Below, piece by piece: positions 55,020 through 64,000 of a stretch of 64,000 bases of DNA. How positions within the stretch are numbered: position 1 is the first letter of the stretch; each line of letters begins with the position of its first letter. Source of the DNA: Brachycybe producta. Taxonomy: Eukaryota > Arthropoda > Diplopoda > Playtdesmida > Andrognathidae. The stretch spans positions 4,274,797-4,338,796 of the forward strand of contig JAUPFP010000011.1 in assembly GCA_036925085.1 (NCBI GenBank). Reading direction: 5' to 3'. The position numbers were made by a program, and so were the translations under genes. A model generated the notes under the pieces. It made no database searches, was not told the origin of the DNA, and was given only the letters and a program-made list of their open reading frames with translations.

Positions 55020-58000
55020 CTATAAGAAGAATAAAATGATGAAATTATTCCAAAAAATATATAATAAATTATATAATTAATCTTCTATTTATTAATGTTG
55101 ACCTAATCTTTAGAAACCTAACATGTGTTTGCTAATTTAATATCATATAAATTAATACAAAGAAATTGTATCGGCAGCATTGTGACCTGCTGTGTGTTTC
55201 GTAACACCCTGGTATTGCTGGTACAATTGTCATAGTGGCCCCCGCCAAGGGGGGGGGCAATAAGGTGGCTGGGAAATAAGAGGAACGCCATGGCTGGTCG
55301 GCTAGCTAAGTTAGATGAAGAGAAGACAAAAAACGACTTTATAAAATACTGACTTTTGTTTTGTCCATCCGACGAAAAAATAATTGTTTTATTATAGGCA
55401 CGCTAAATAATCCTCTCATCAAACCAACTTTTTGTTTTGTGTTTGTGATTGATCGCCATTCATACACTTATTTATGAAAATGGACAACACGTGCTTTTTT
55501 TGATATATTTAAAAAAGAAAATGATTTTATTCTAAATCCTGCAGACCATCAGGCTGCCCTTAACCTTAGTGGTAGGTAGGGCGAACCTGGCAAAGAGCCT
55601 GGCCTGGGGGCTGGCTTCAGGATACGGTGGCTATGATTGTTACATAAGGATTACAACAGTCTGCAAAATACGAGCGTATTACTACAATTACAATTAGTAC
55701 TCTGCTAGCAGCCAAATAGGCCTCTGACAGAGGGACATAAAAGTCCACATGCAGCATTAAGCATTGTCAAGCACATATAAAAACAAAATGAATATACAAT
55801 TGTCAATCTCACAAAACAAAGTTATCCCCATTCACCACTTCCTCAGGAAGAGAGTTCCATTGTCTTATAATTCTAGGAAAAAAGACCAATAATATGAATC
55901 TGTCCTAGCAAAAATCTCCCTAATTTTTCTAGAGTGGTCCGCCCTGCCCATTGTAACACCCAGTAACTCGTGATCCTGCCAAAACCATAGCCCGGGAGGG
56001 GGGGTAAACAACTCATACCTGTTCCTCCCTCCTCTCAATTAATATTCAAGTGGCGGATTGATACTTTCAGGACCATGGTCACTTGGACCTGGTTATACCT
56101 TGTAGGTGTACACAGGTCAAAGGTATAAAAAGACCATGTTTCTTTTTGTTCTTTGTCCACTCTTGCTCAACTTTTTGTTCTATGCCCAAGACTCACTTCT
56201 CTGCCAAAGACATAACCAATTTTGTTACCAATTTAAATTGTGGGATCAAAGGTGACCTCACTGTAACCCACGTGGGTTAATTTATTCATTGAACAAAAGT
56301 ATAATGCAATCATGCAAGCTTTCCTGGCTGCCAACTTTTCTGTTCAGGTGTTTTGTTGAAATTTGATGATTTTTCGCAAAAATCAGGTAAACGGAACAAA
56401 ATTGAAAATTCTAATGTAGCCTACCAAAAAGCCCATCTAAAGATGTGTATACTTTTTAATTTTCACGATTCTAGAGTGTGTAGTTTAAGAGAACAGTCGT
56501 GCACAAAGGGAGGGAGAGAGTCAGCCTTTAGCAAATTATGATATTAGATAAATGGAGCATACCAGTGATTTGTATGCTATTTACTTTACATGTACTTTTT
56601 AGGCCACCTTTTTAGAATTTGTTTGCCAAAACTCAACATGTGACAACTTTAAAAATAATTGTAGTTAAGAAAATTTAAACAAAAAACATTATTAAGATAA
56701 ATTCGCATGATAATAATGTACTATACGAGTAGGGTAACCCGTCATAAATGACGGGAGCAAAATTTCAGTTTACTTTGGCTACTAAAACTATTTAACTATG
56801 ACCATGAGAAAAAACCAATTCATTTAATATGCCGACAGTGTAACTAAAATGCTTTCAGAGCTTGGTTGGGATAGTTTACTTGCAAGACGTTCAGATTTTA
56901 GTCTTAATATCTTTAATCGGATGCTAGAAGGCTCTTGCCCTAAACCTACTTCAAGTAAACTTTGCAGGGCATTATACTTGGGTAGGGGTGACCACTCTAA
57001 CAAAGTTGGAGAGATTTTTGCACGAACAGATTCTTATTACTGGTCATTTGTCCCTAGGGCGATTCGACAATGGAACTCGCTTGCTGGAGATTTTGTGCAG
57101 GAAAAATGTATTTTATGGGAGTCATAATTTTGTTTTGTTTTGACAATGCATATATTTGCAGCATTAAAAAATATTGAAATTGTTGTTGGGTTTATATCAA
57201 TAGGGTTTTATATTTTCTGGTTTTGACAATGCATTTTCTATGCTGCACTTGGACTCTTGTCCCTCTGCCGTAGGCCTTTATGGCTGCTTGCAAAGTAATT
57301 TTTCAAAAAAAAAAAAAAAAAAAAAATCTAAATTTAAATAAATTTCGACATGCTTAAACGTTTTGGTTCTTGTTTGTACCGTGTTATACACAGACTGACA
57401 AAGCACAATATATAGAAAACTATTCAAAATTGAAAAGAACGGGGCATGTGACATCAGACGACATAACAAAATAATTAAAAGTTGCTGGCCCTCATAAAAA
57501 AGCGGGGAAAAAGACTGTATTTTACTGTCTTTACTTGCCTGTCCTTACTATTGTTTGGATTCTTGGATGGGGAGAGTGCAACATAAAGTTGACCATGAGA
57601 AAAAAGCAGTTCATTTAAATTTCAATCTGATTAAGTTTTTGTCCTAAAACAATTTACCCTAAAGAAACATTTGCCCTAAAGAAACATTTGCCCTAAAGGG
57701 AGATATTGCCCTAAAGGGACATTTGCCCTAAAGGGACATTTGCCCTAAAGGGAGATATTGCCCTAAAGGGAGATATTGCCCTAAAGGGAGATATTGCCCT
57801 AAAGGGAGATATTGCCCTAAAGGGAGATATTGCCCTAAAGGGAGATATTGCCCTAAAGGGACATTTGCCCTAAAGGGACATTTGCCCTAAAGGGACATTT
57901 TCCCTAAAGGGACATTTGCCCTAAAGGGACATTTGCCCTAAAGGGACATTTGCCCTAAAGGGACATTTGCCCTAAAGGGACATTTGCCCTAAAGGGACAT

Positions 58001-61000
58001 TTGCCCTAAAGGGACATTTGCCCTAAAGGGACATTTGCCCTAAAGGGACATTTGCCCTAAAGGGACATTTGCCCTAAAGGGACATTTGCCCTAAAGGGAC
58101 ATTTGCCCTAAAGGGAAATATTGCCCTAAAGGGAAATATTGCCCTAAAGGGAGATATTGCCCTAAAGGGAGATATTGCCCTAAAGGGAGATATTGCCCTA
58201 AAGGGAGATATTGCCCTAAAGGGAGACATTTGCCCTAAAGAGACATTTGCCCTAAAGGGAGATATTGCCCTAAAGGGAGATATTGCCCTAAAGGGAAATA
58301 TTGCCCTAAAGGGAGATATTGCCCTAAAGGGAGATATTGCCCTAAAGGGAGATATTGCCCTAAAGGGAGATATTGCCCTAAAGGGAGATATTGCCCTAAA
58401 GGGAGATATTGCCCTAAAGGGAGATATTGCCCTAAAGGGAGATATTGCCCTAAAGGGAGATATTGCCCTAAAGGGAGATATTGCCCTAAAGGGAGATATT
58501 GCCCTAAAAAGACAGTTGCCCTAAAAAGACAGTTGCCCTAAAAAGACATTTGCCCTAAAAAGACATTTGCCCTAAAAAGACATTTGCCCTAAAAAGACAT
58601 TTGCCGTAAAAAAACATTTGCCCTAAAAAGACATTTGCCCTAAAAAGACATTTGCCCTAAAAAGACATTTGCCCTAAAAAGACATTTGCCCTAAAAAGAC
58701 ATTTGCCCTAAAGGGACATTTGCCCTAAAAAGACATTTGCCCTAAAGGGACATTTGCCCTAAAGGGACATTTGCCCTAAAGGGACATTTGCCCTAAAAAA
58801 CATTTGCCCTAAGGAGATGTTCCCCTAATGAGTAGTCTAAATATACAGTAATTGGTTTTAGGGCATATGTTCTTTGAGGGCAAATAGTTTTAGGGCAAAT
58901 GTTTTTAAGGGCAAGTGGTTTTAGGGCAAGTTGTTTTAGAGCAAATGTTCTATTAGAGTAAATAGTTTTAGGGTGAATGGTTTTAGGGCAAGTGTTCCTT
59001 GATGGCAATTAGTTTTAGGGCAATGGTTTTAGGGCAAATGTTCTATTAGGGTAAATGGTTTTAAGGAAAATGTTCCATTAGGGTTAATTGTTTTTATGGC
59101 ACAATTGCCTGTGATAAACTTTAGTTTAATTTTGCAACTATTATCCCCTCCCCTTTTTATATTTGAAATAGAAAATGTGTTTTTCATTTTCTCTGATGTG
59201 CGCATGCGCGTCATTTTTTTTTTTTTTTTTTACTAATTTCATTTCAATTTCAGTCACCCCCTCCCACTTTTCCTCCTTCCACATTTCTCTCTCGCCCCCC
59301 CCCCCCTTCTACACTTTCCATCCAACCTTTCCCCCTCTCCAATTTAATATCATGGGGTTCTTGGATGGGAAGGGTGCAACATATAGTTGACCTTGAGAAA
59401 AAAAAAAGCTGTTCATTTCTTCATTTATTTAAATTTATATAAATTCCGATGTGCTTCAATGGTTGTACAGCGTTATTTCAGACAGAAAGACAGACAGACA
59501 GACAGATACACAGACCTGGGATATTATACAGTGCGTTTCATATATATAGACGCACCCCAAAAATTGGTTATAACTCGAGTTATAGTCAATGGATTCACCT
59601 GAAATTTTCAGCATAAAGAGATCATCTTATATTCTAAACTTTCTGCTAGGCAGAAATTTTTTTCTTTAAAAGGTAAAAATTAAAAAAATTAAAAACTGGA
59701 AAATGACCGTTTCATAATTATAGACGCACTAATGAACTTTTCACTTTTATTAATTATTGTGACAAAATAACATGCTGAATCATTAAAAATAGTAAGGTAT
59801 ACAACTGTTATGATGTTTCAAAACTTAAAACATTCTTTTTTACAGAATTAAACAATATTTATAAGCAAATTTGCAGAAATTCTACCCCGAAACAGCTAAA
59901 ATGGGACTTTTCAACTCTGCTATTGTAGTATAATCATAGCAATCTGTAAATCATTATTGTATGATGTTGTCCCGAAAGTTCTCTGTAAGATTTAAGTCCG
60001 GGGACACCCTGGCCATTCGAGAGTGATGATATTCTGGTTTCGTAACCATTGATTCCTTAGATTACTGGAGCGAACTGGTGCATTTTCTTGCTCGAATGCT
60101 AAGCTAACGCTAGGAAATCGACTTTGGCAGGTCAGTAAACACTATCATAATATTGTCTGATAATAAACATTATTTTTTGGTTGGTTCAAATGCGCTAAAT
60201 ACTTCGCATATTGTTAGGCCACCACCACTGACATATCTGAGTGCGTGAAAAAATTCAATCTCGATGATTCTGACGGTTTTTTTTTCTTTCTTCATATTGG
60301 AAGGATGTTACGAGAAAAGCACAATATTTTCCTAAACAAAATTTCGGCAGTGGGGGAGCCTAATATTATGGGGAACATTTAGTGCCTTTCAAACGAGCAG
60401 CTTAGTTTTTGAAACGCGAGCTTAGCATTTATTTCAACCCAAATAAATATCAGTGATTATCAGACAATGTTACGAGGGTATGTACTGCCATATTACATCG
60501 CTTCTATAGCATTTGCTTAGTATTCCAGCAAGAAAATGGCCCAGTTTCCTCCAATAACCTAACGAAGGAATGGTTACGGAACAAAAATATCACCACTCTC
60601 GAATGGCCGGCGTGTCTCCCGGACTTAAATCCTGATGAAAACGTTTGGGACATCATTGTACATGATGATTAAGCAGATTGCCATCATGATAATACAATAT
60701 CAAAGCTGAAAATTGCCATTTTAGCTCCTTTTCAGTAGAATTTCGGTAAATTTGCTTATAAATATTGTTTAATTCTGTAAAAAAGAATGTTTTAAGTTTT
60801 GAAACATCATAACAGTCGTATACCTTACTATTTTTAATGATTCAGCATGTTATTTTGTCACAATAATTAATAAAAGTTAAAAGTTCATTAGTGCGTCTAT
60901 AATTATGAAACGGTCATTTTCCAGTTTTTAATTTTTTTAATTTTTACCTTTTAAAGAAAAAAATTTCTGCCTAGCAGAAAGTTTAGAATATAAGATGATC

Positions 61001-62616
61001 TCTTTATGCTGAAAATTTCAGTTGAATCCATTGACTATAACTCGAGTTATAACCAATTTTTGGGGTGCGTCTATATATATGAAACGCACTGTATATATAA
61101 TTGTTAATGCACCGATATCTCTAAAACATGCAGAGAAGCTTATTTTAATGAGACACATAGACAAACTAGTAGATATACTGTAAGTTAAACTAACTTTTCT
61201 TGTAATAAAGAGCTGTCTAGTTATGATAAATTAGGATAGAAAGTAGAATAAACACCTACTATTGACAGTGTTTTCCGTGAGCATTCTCTGTTCAAGTAGA
61301 AGAAGGCTGATTTACAACTGTGTACTCCATTAGGTGTGATTGCCGCTAGTTCTTTTCCATCTACAAGGTACTTTCCGTTGCGATTATGTGTAAAAAGATT
61401 GCAATGACCAGCTGCAAATTCATATAGTTTATCTCCATCACAATCGCTAGGAAATTGAAGCTACAAAGTTCAAAGGAGAAGGGGACTGTAAATTATTTGT
61501 TTGAACACTCAGTTTTTTTACAAGCAAGTGTAAAGTTCGTAATGACGTTTTTATAATACAGAGTGTCCATAAAGTCTTTCCCTGATTACAAAAATCCACT
61601 GTACACAAACTATGCAAAGTACAAGCAAACGGTTTTCACCTATTTGTAGCCACACTCATATAGGTTTTTTTCCTGCCCGGTTTTCCAGCCCGTAAACAGT
61701 CCAGGCGGCGCTGCGGTCATCAACATTGGCTTGAGTCACAGTTGATCGCCCAGTTCTTTTCAAATCTTCAACACTACCAATCTCTTTAAAATTCAGATGC
61801 CACTGTTTAATGCTTTTAACATCCGGTGGTTCTCATCGATATTCCGTTCTAAAGTTTCGATGAACCGCAGTTGCCGATTTCGTTTCATGAAACCACAAAA
61901 CACAATGCAATGACGCCATTTTGGTTTTGATAACCGCAGCGCCGACTAAATATTCTGGCAAAAGGTTTTCCGGACAGCGGACGTTTTGCCCACATTTCCG
62001 ACATAAATTTGTTTGTTGGGCCAACATGTTGAAAGCAGAAGCGTAGCTAGGGTCCAGGGACGCAGAGGGGGCAAGCGCCCCGAGCGCCGTTCTTGGGGGG
62101 CGCCAAAATAGCAAAATAGGATTCGATGTCATGCAATTTTAATGTTGAAAATTCAGACATCTCATTCAGCTTCGGCTGAATGTCTTGAAGAATTCTGCAA
62201 GTACCAATTGAGTATCAAATAATCGGTCTTTTCTAAAACATTACTGATTTTAATAAGTTAGGTTTTATTGTTAATTAGGTGTGGATTCATTGTGCTAGAC
62301 TGTATTTTGTGTTCAAGAGATTTACACACTGTAGACTTACCTTGTCTGGTTGTTTCTTATAAGAACGGTACCCGTAATATTTAAGTGGACTGATTGGCGG
62401 TGCATTTTCATCATTCGTGTCACGGTTTGTTTTCTGTTCAGGCTGAACGGGCGTGTTGTGTTGCATTGCAATTGCACCCATGGCGGTGTTTTCTCGTGCA
62501 AGTTTTTGTTTTCTGTTTCTAATAAGAGAAGTGATGCAACATTCAATCGAAACGATGTAAACGCAACAAATCGCCATCAACACAAAGAATTTTGTTGAAA
62601 GAGTGATGCAATTCAT
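54795..62616 (-). CDS. Gene C: diverged secreted two-domain cysteine-rich protein (233 aa, 3 coding exons)
   Basis: Coding exons are 62616-62341 (92 codons), 61460-61260 (67) and 55019-54795 (74 plus TAA), with phase-0 GT-AG introns of 880 and 6240 bp. Same plan as A and B but clearly diverged. There are two further cysteines near the signal-peptide end (ICC, ECC), the linker is altered (PPISPLKYYGYRSY), and domain 2 is one residue shorter between Cys 2 and 3. The C-terminal tail is eight residues shorter: it ends WYSSL rather than NSMTHA. All eight domain cysteines are kept and the frame is open, which argues for function. The promoter and leader exon seen in A and B were not found upstream. 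Function unknown. Confidence 0.83.
55230..55680. other. Gene C intron 2, unannotated part
   Basis: Includes a G run (55250-55258) and a segment with AGGCTGCCCTTAACCTTAGTGG. No relation to other parts of the window seen. Confidence 0.3.
55680..55951 (-). pseudogene. CR1-like 3' UTR fragment
   Basis: Matches 3330-3605 (TGCTAGCAGCCAAAYAGGCCT...CCCATTCACCACTTCCTCAGGAAGAGAGTT...). It is cut at 55951 by the family 2 LTR, directly after GCCCTGCCCA. Confidence 0.75.
55952..56185 (+). mobile_element. Solo LTR, family 2, copy 3 (truncated)
   Basis: TGTAACACCCAGTAACTCGTGATCC... through GGTATAAAAAGACCATG. It stops after about 230 bp, where an inverted dispersed repeat begins, so only the promoter end remains. 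Confidence 0.75.
56186..56550. repeat. Dispersed repeat, copy 3 (inverted)
   Basis: Reverse complement of 16090-16450 and 45215-45560, with the same CACGTGGGTT and GGAGGGAGAGAGTCAGCC landmarks. Confidence 0.7.
56732..57640 (-). mobile_element. Helitron copy 6, split by a CR1 fragment
   Basis: Begins (reverse sense) with AGGGTAACCCGTCATAAATGACGGGAGCAAAATT, the 3' hairpin end, with CTCG in place of CTAG. After the CR1 insert it continues with the AAATTTCGACATGCTTAAACG..TTGTACCGTGTTATAC segment. The 5' TC end is lost. Confidence 0.55.
56826..57322 (+). pseudogene. CR1/L2-like 3' fragment nested in a Helitron
   Basis: The ORF 56849-57127 gives MLSELGWDSLLARRSDF through SYYWSFVPRAIRQWNSLAGD. Nearly identical to 42660-42950. 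Ends in a 22-base A run (57306-57327) rather than TTCAAA repeats. Strongly 5'-truncated. Confidence 0.85.
57640..58830 (+). repeat. Minisatellite of 17- and 18-bp units in gene C intron 2
   Basis: About 67 units. Three homogeneous types alternate in blocks: GGGACATTTGCCCTAAA (17 bp), GGGAGATATTGCCCTAAA (18 bp) and AAGACATTTGCCCTAAA (17 bp). Blocks change abruptly (for example near 57760, 57850, 58110 and 58510), as expected from local amplification. CCCTAAAGGG inside each unit is nearly self-complementary. Confidence 0.95.
58855..59097 (-). repeat. Inverted, degenerate arm of the same minisatellite
   Basis: About 14 units of TTTTAGGGCAAATGTT-type sequence, the reverse complement of the TTGCCCTAAAA unit, directly after the direct array with a 20-30-bp turn. 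The array is therefore a long imperfect inverted structure. Confidence 0.85.
59098..59521 (-). mobile_element. Helitron copy 7 (3' end lost)
   Basis: Reverse sense: 5' end TCCCAGGTCTGTGTATC at 59521 after A. The polypurine tract and the CACAATTGCCTGTGATAAACT segment are present, but the hairpin and CTAG are replaced by the minisatellite. Confidence 0.6.
59529..61091. mobile_element. Foldback Tc1-like element, copy 3 (complete)
   Basis: 1563 bp between TA dinucleotides, with ends CAGTGCGTTTCATATATATA and its exact reverse complement. The two halves are inverted copies almost to the centre near 60260. Each half includes the transposase 3' end; the right arm (60510-60670) reads KMAQ/ENGPV-type, LEWPACLPDLNPDENVWDII, retaining a DLNP..E..W catalytic motif in a broken frame. 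The left arm holds the same segment reversed (60000-60125). Located 168 bp downstream of gene C exon 2. Confidence 0.88.
61260..61460 (-). CDS. Gene C exon 2 (domain 1)
   Basis: 201 bp, acceptor TTTGTAG, donor GTAGGTG. Reads LQFPSDCDGDKLYEFAAGHC and onward, then SRKTLSI. Cysteines at 7, 20, 49 and 60. Confidence 0.86.
61556..62130 (-). pseudogene. Mariner/IS630-type transposase N-terminal relic in gene C intron 1
   Basis: The plus-side end ACAGAGTGTCCATAAAGTCT resembles a mariner TIR. On the minus strand, from 61919: MASLHCVLWFHETKSATAV, NFRTEYR, stop, PPDVKSIKQWHLNFKEIGSV, EDLKRTGRSTVTQANVDD, a paired helix-turn-helix N-terminus. The catalytic domain is missing. The other gene copies lack this insertion. 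Confidence 0.75.
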
Positions 62617-62629
62617 TTTGAATTTTCTT
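62341..62629 (-). CDS. Gene C exon 1 (leader, signal peptide, linker)
   Basis: TTTTAG acceptor at 62631-62630, 13 leader bases, ATG at 62616. Starts MNCITLSTKFFVLMAICCVY and continues IVSIECC. Ends QPDK before donor GTAAGT. Two codons longer than in A and B. Confidence 0.85.
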
Positions 62630-62737
62630 CTAAAACAAAGAAAGAATAAAAAGTTATTTTTTTTTTCTCTAATTTTGCTGCAAATAATTTTATAGTAAAA
62701 TTACTATAGCTATATATCAAGTTACATTTTCGTGTTA

Positions 62738-62935
62738 AAGCTTGTAGCACACTACATCGGATCGGAACGGAACGAATCGGAATATGTTGATAACAAGCAT
62801 TTCAATTGAGCCGCACTTACTAGCTTGCATGGATCGGATTGGAAACGCCACGTCAATGGACCTCAAGTGAAATGTTTGTTAGAAAAAAAAAATTCCGAAC
62901 CCGTTTTGTTCCGATCCGATGTATAGCGGAGACCA
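62738..62935. mobile_element. MITE-like element with CATCGGATCGGAAC inverted ends
   Basis: Left GTAGCACACTACATCGGATCGGAAC pairs with right GTTCCGATCCGATGTATAGCGGAGAC. 198 bp, no coding. The same left end motif survives upstream of genes A (14838) and B (44470), so an older copy was already there. Confidence 0.55.
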
Positions 62936-63067
62936 CGGGTAGAACCAAACCGTTTCTAATCGGTTCAGAACTGGTTTGAACCACCGACAAGCAATTTATA
63001 AAAAACCAGTTCTGATCAGTACGTCCATCTTGCGGAACCAGTTCGAACCGCTTCCGAATATGTACTA

Positions 63068-63143
63068 GCAGATTTGTGCAGCGAAATATGCACTATATTG
63101 CGCATCTGCCCATAATTTGCTGCACAAATCTGCTAATGCATTT
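63068..63143. repeat. 16-bp perfect hairpin AGCAGATTTGTGCAGC
   Basis: The arms AGCAGATTTGTGCAGC and GCTGCACAAATCTGCT enclose about 36 bases. It lies within a larger palindromic region (62940-63190) of GAACTGGTT/AACCAGTTC motifs. Confidence 0.8.
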
Positions 63144-63189
63144 GAACCAGTTGGTCAAGATCAACGAACTGATCAGAACTGGTTCACGA

Positions 63190-64000
63190 TAAGAAGCTAC
63201 ATCACAAATTTACTTCGAAAAATCTCTGCAAAGAGCGCTAGCATCGTTTTTCTATTGAGCCCATAGACCCAATGTTAAAGAAAAAATGTTAATTTTTAAA
63301 ATACACAGTCGCAGCGGCAATATGTTTATTTTTCATATTTAAAGTTGTCCAAAATTAAGCTTTCAAGGTGCAATGTGCACCTTAAATATATGCTGATCGA
63401 GTGATAGAGTGGCAAAACATTGGTAAGTGCGGTTAGATCTATATTTTTAAAAAAACTATTTCAAAATCGCGAATTTCTAACTCTAATGTTAAACTCCATT
63501 GAGTATGCGCGCTCATAAGCAAAAAACATCCATTAAATAATCGTAAAAATACCTATAAATAATTTTAAAAAACACAATTAAATCACAGTGAAGCCAACAC
63601 AGTTACACATTGATGCACGTGCTGTTTTTTTTCGGGTTTTTAAAATTATTTTTACGTATTTTTATGTTTTTTTTTTTTTTTTTCTTATTTATGCGTACTC
63701 AATGGAGTTTAACATAAGAGTTAAACATTTCCGATTTTGAAATAGTTTTTTTAAAAATATAATCGCACTTACCAAATTTTTTTTTTCATTTTATCACTCG
63801 ATCAGCATATATTTAAGGTGCACATTGGCACTTTGAAAACTTAATATTCGACAACTTTAAAGATAAAAAATAAACATATTGCCGCGACTTGTGTAGGCCT
63901 ATTTTAAAAATTAAAATTTGTTCTTTAACATTTTTTCAAGAGAAAAACGATGCTAGCGCTGTTTGGAGATTTTTCAAAGTAATTTTGTGATGTAGCCTCT
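63190..64000. mobile_element. Large inverted-repeat (foldback/MITE) element running off the window
   Basis: 63190-63510 is the imperfect reverse complement of 63695-63999 (GAAGCTACATCACAAATTTA..., AGCGCTAGCATCGTTTTTCT, GGTGCA..GTGCACCTTAAATATATGCTGATCGAGTGAT, AACTCCATTGAGTA). The spacer is about 190 bp. The outer end lies beyond 64000. Confidence 0.8.

Noticed and set aside
57640..58830. CRISPR-like or telomeric array (contains CCCTAA)
   Set aside because: There are no unique spacers, and the unit is 17/18 bp with only one CCCTAA per unit, not TTAGGG repeats. It is a minisatellite.
8191..62616. Calling the gene family a toxin, antimicrobial peptide or coagulation protein
   Set aside because: The cysteine spacing and secretion signal would permit it, but no recognisable family motif supports any of these names.

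Overview
The window is animal nuclear DNA: AT-rich, with spliced genes that have GT-AG introns and a dense load of decayed transposable elements (TEs) of the kinds seen in invertebrates (CR1/L2-like and RTE non-LTR elements, Gypsy-type LTR elements, solo LTRs, Tc1/mariner elements, Helitrons, a Polinton/Maverick relic). There are no prokaryotic operons, no rRNA and no CRISPR. The element mix fits an arthropod or another invertebrate, but the species cannot be named from this window.

The only apparently functional protein genes are three tandem paralogues on the minus strand: gene A (8191-14770), gene B (39598-44330) and gene C (54795-62616). Each has three coding exons joined at phase 0 by GT-AG introns. 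Exon 1 encodes a signal peptide plus a polar linker. Exons 2 and 3 each encode one related domain with four cysteines. The predicted products are secreted proteins of 239, 239 and 233 residues. A and B also share a TATA box and an untranslated leader exon. All three share a 3' flank made from the end of a mariner-like transposon, which supplies an AATAAA signal. I do not recognise the protein family. The genes were assembled from exons shorter than most of the long ORFs, which are TE relics or shadows.

Layout: 0-8 kb holds a 195-bp tandem repeat, MITEs, a Helitron, non-LTR relics, a solo LTR and an AT minisatellite. 8-15 kb is gene A, with TEs in its 5.3-kb intron 2. 15-21 kb holds the gene A promoter, a foldback Tc1 element with a nested solo LTR, a Helitron and a mariner element. 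21-33 kb holds an RNase H-bearing non-LTR relic and a broken Polinton (ATPase, protease, DNA polymerase B) with a dUTPase pseudogene and many nested insertions. 34-38 kb is a CsRn1-like Gypsy relic. 38-46 kb is gene B and its flanks. 46-53 kb holds a GC-richer Gag/protease relic, an orphan copy of the gene-family upstream region split by an RTE insertion, and tandem repeats. 53-62.6 kb is gene C, whose 6.2-kb intron 2 contains about 1.2 kb of a 17/18-bp minisatellite and a foldback element. The last 1.4 kb is MITE and inverted-repeat DNA.

Insertions can be ordered because the three gene units are paralogous and because many elements sit inside others with visible target-site duplications (TSDs).
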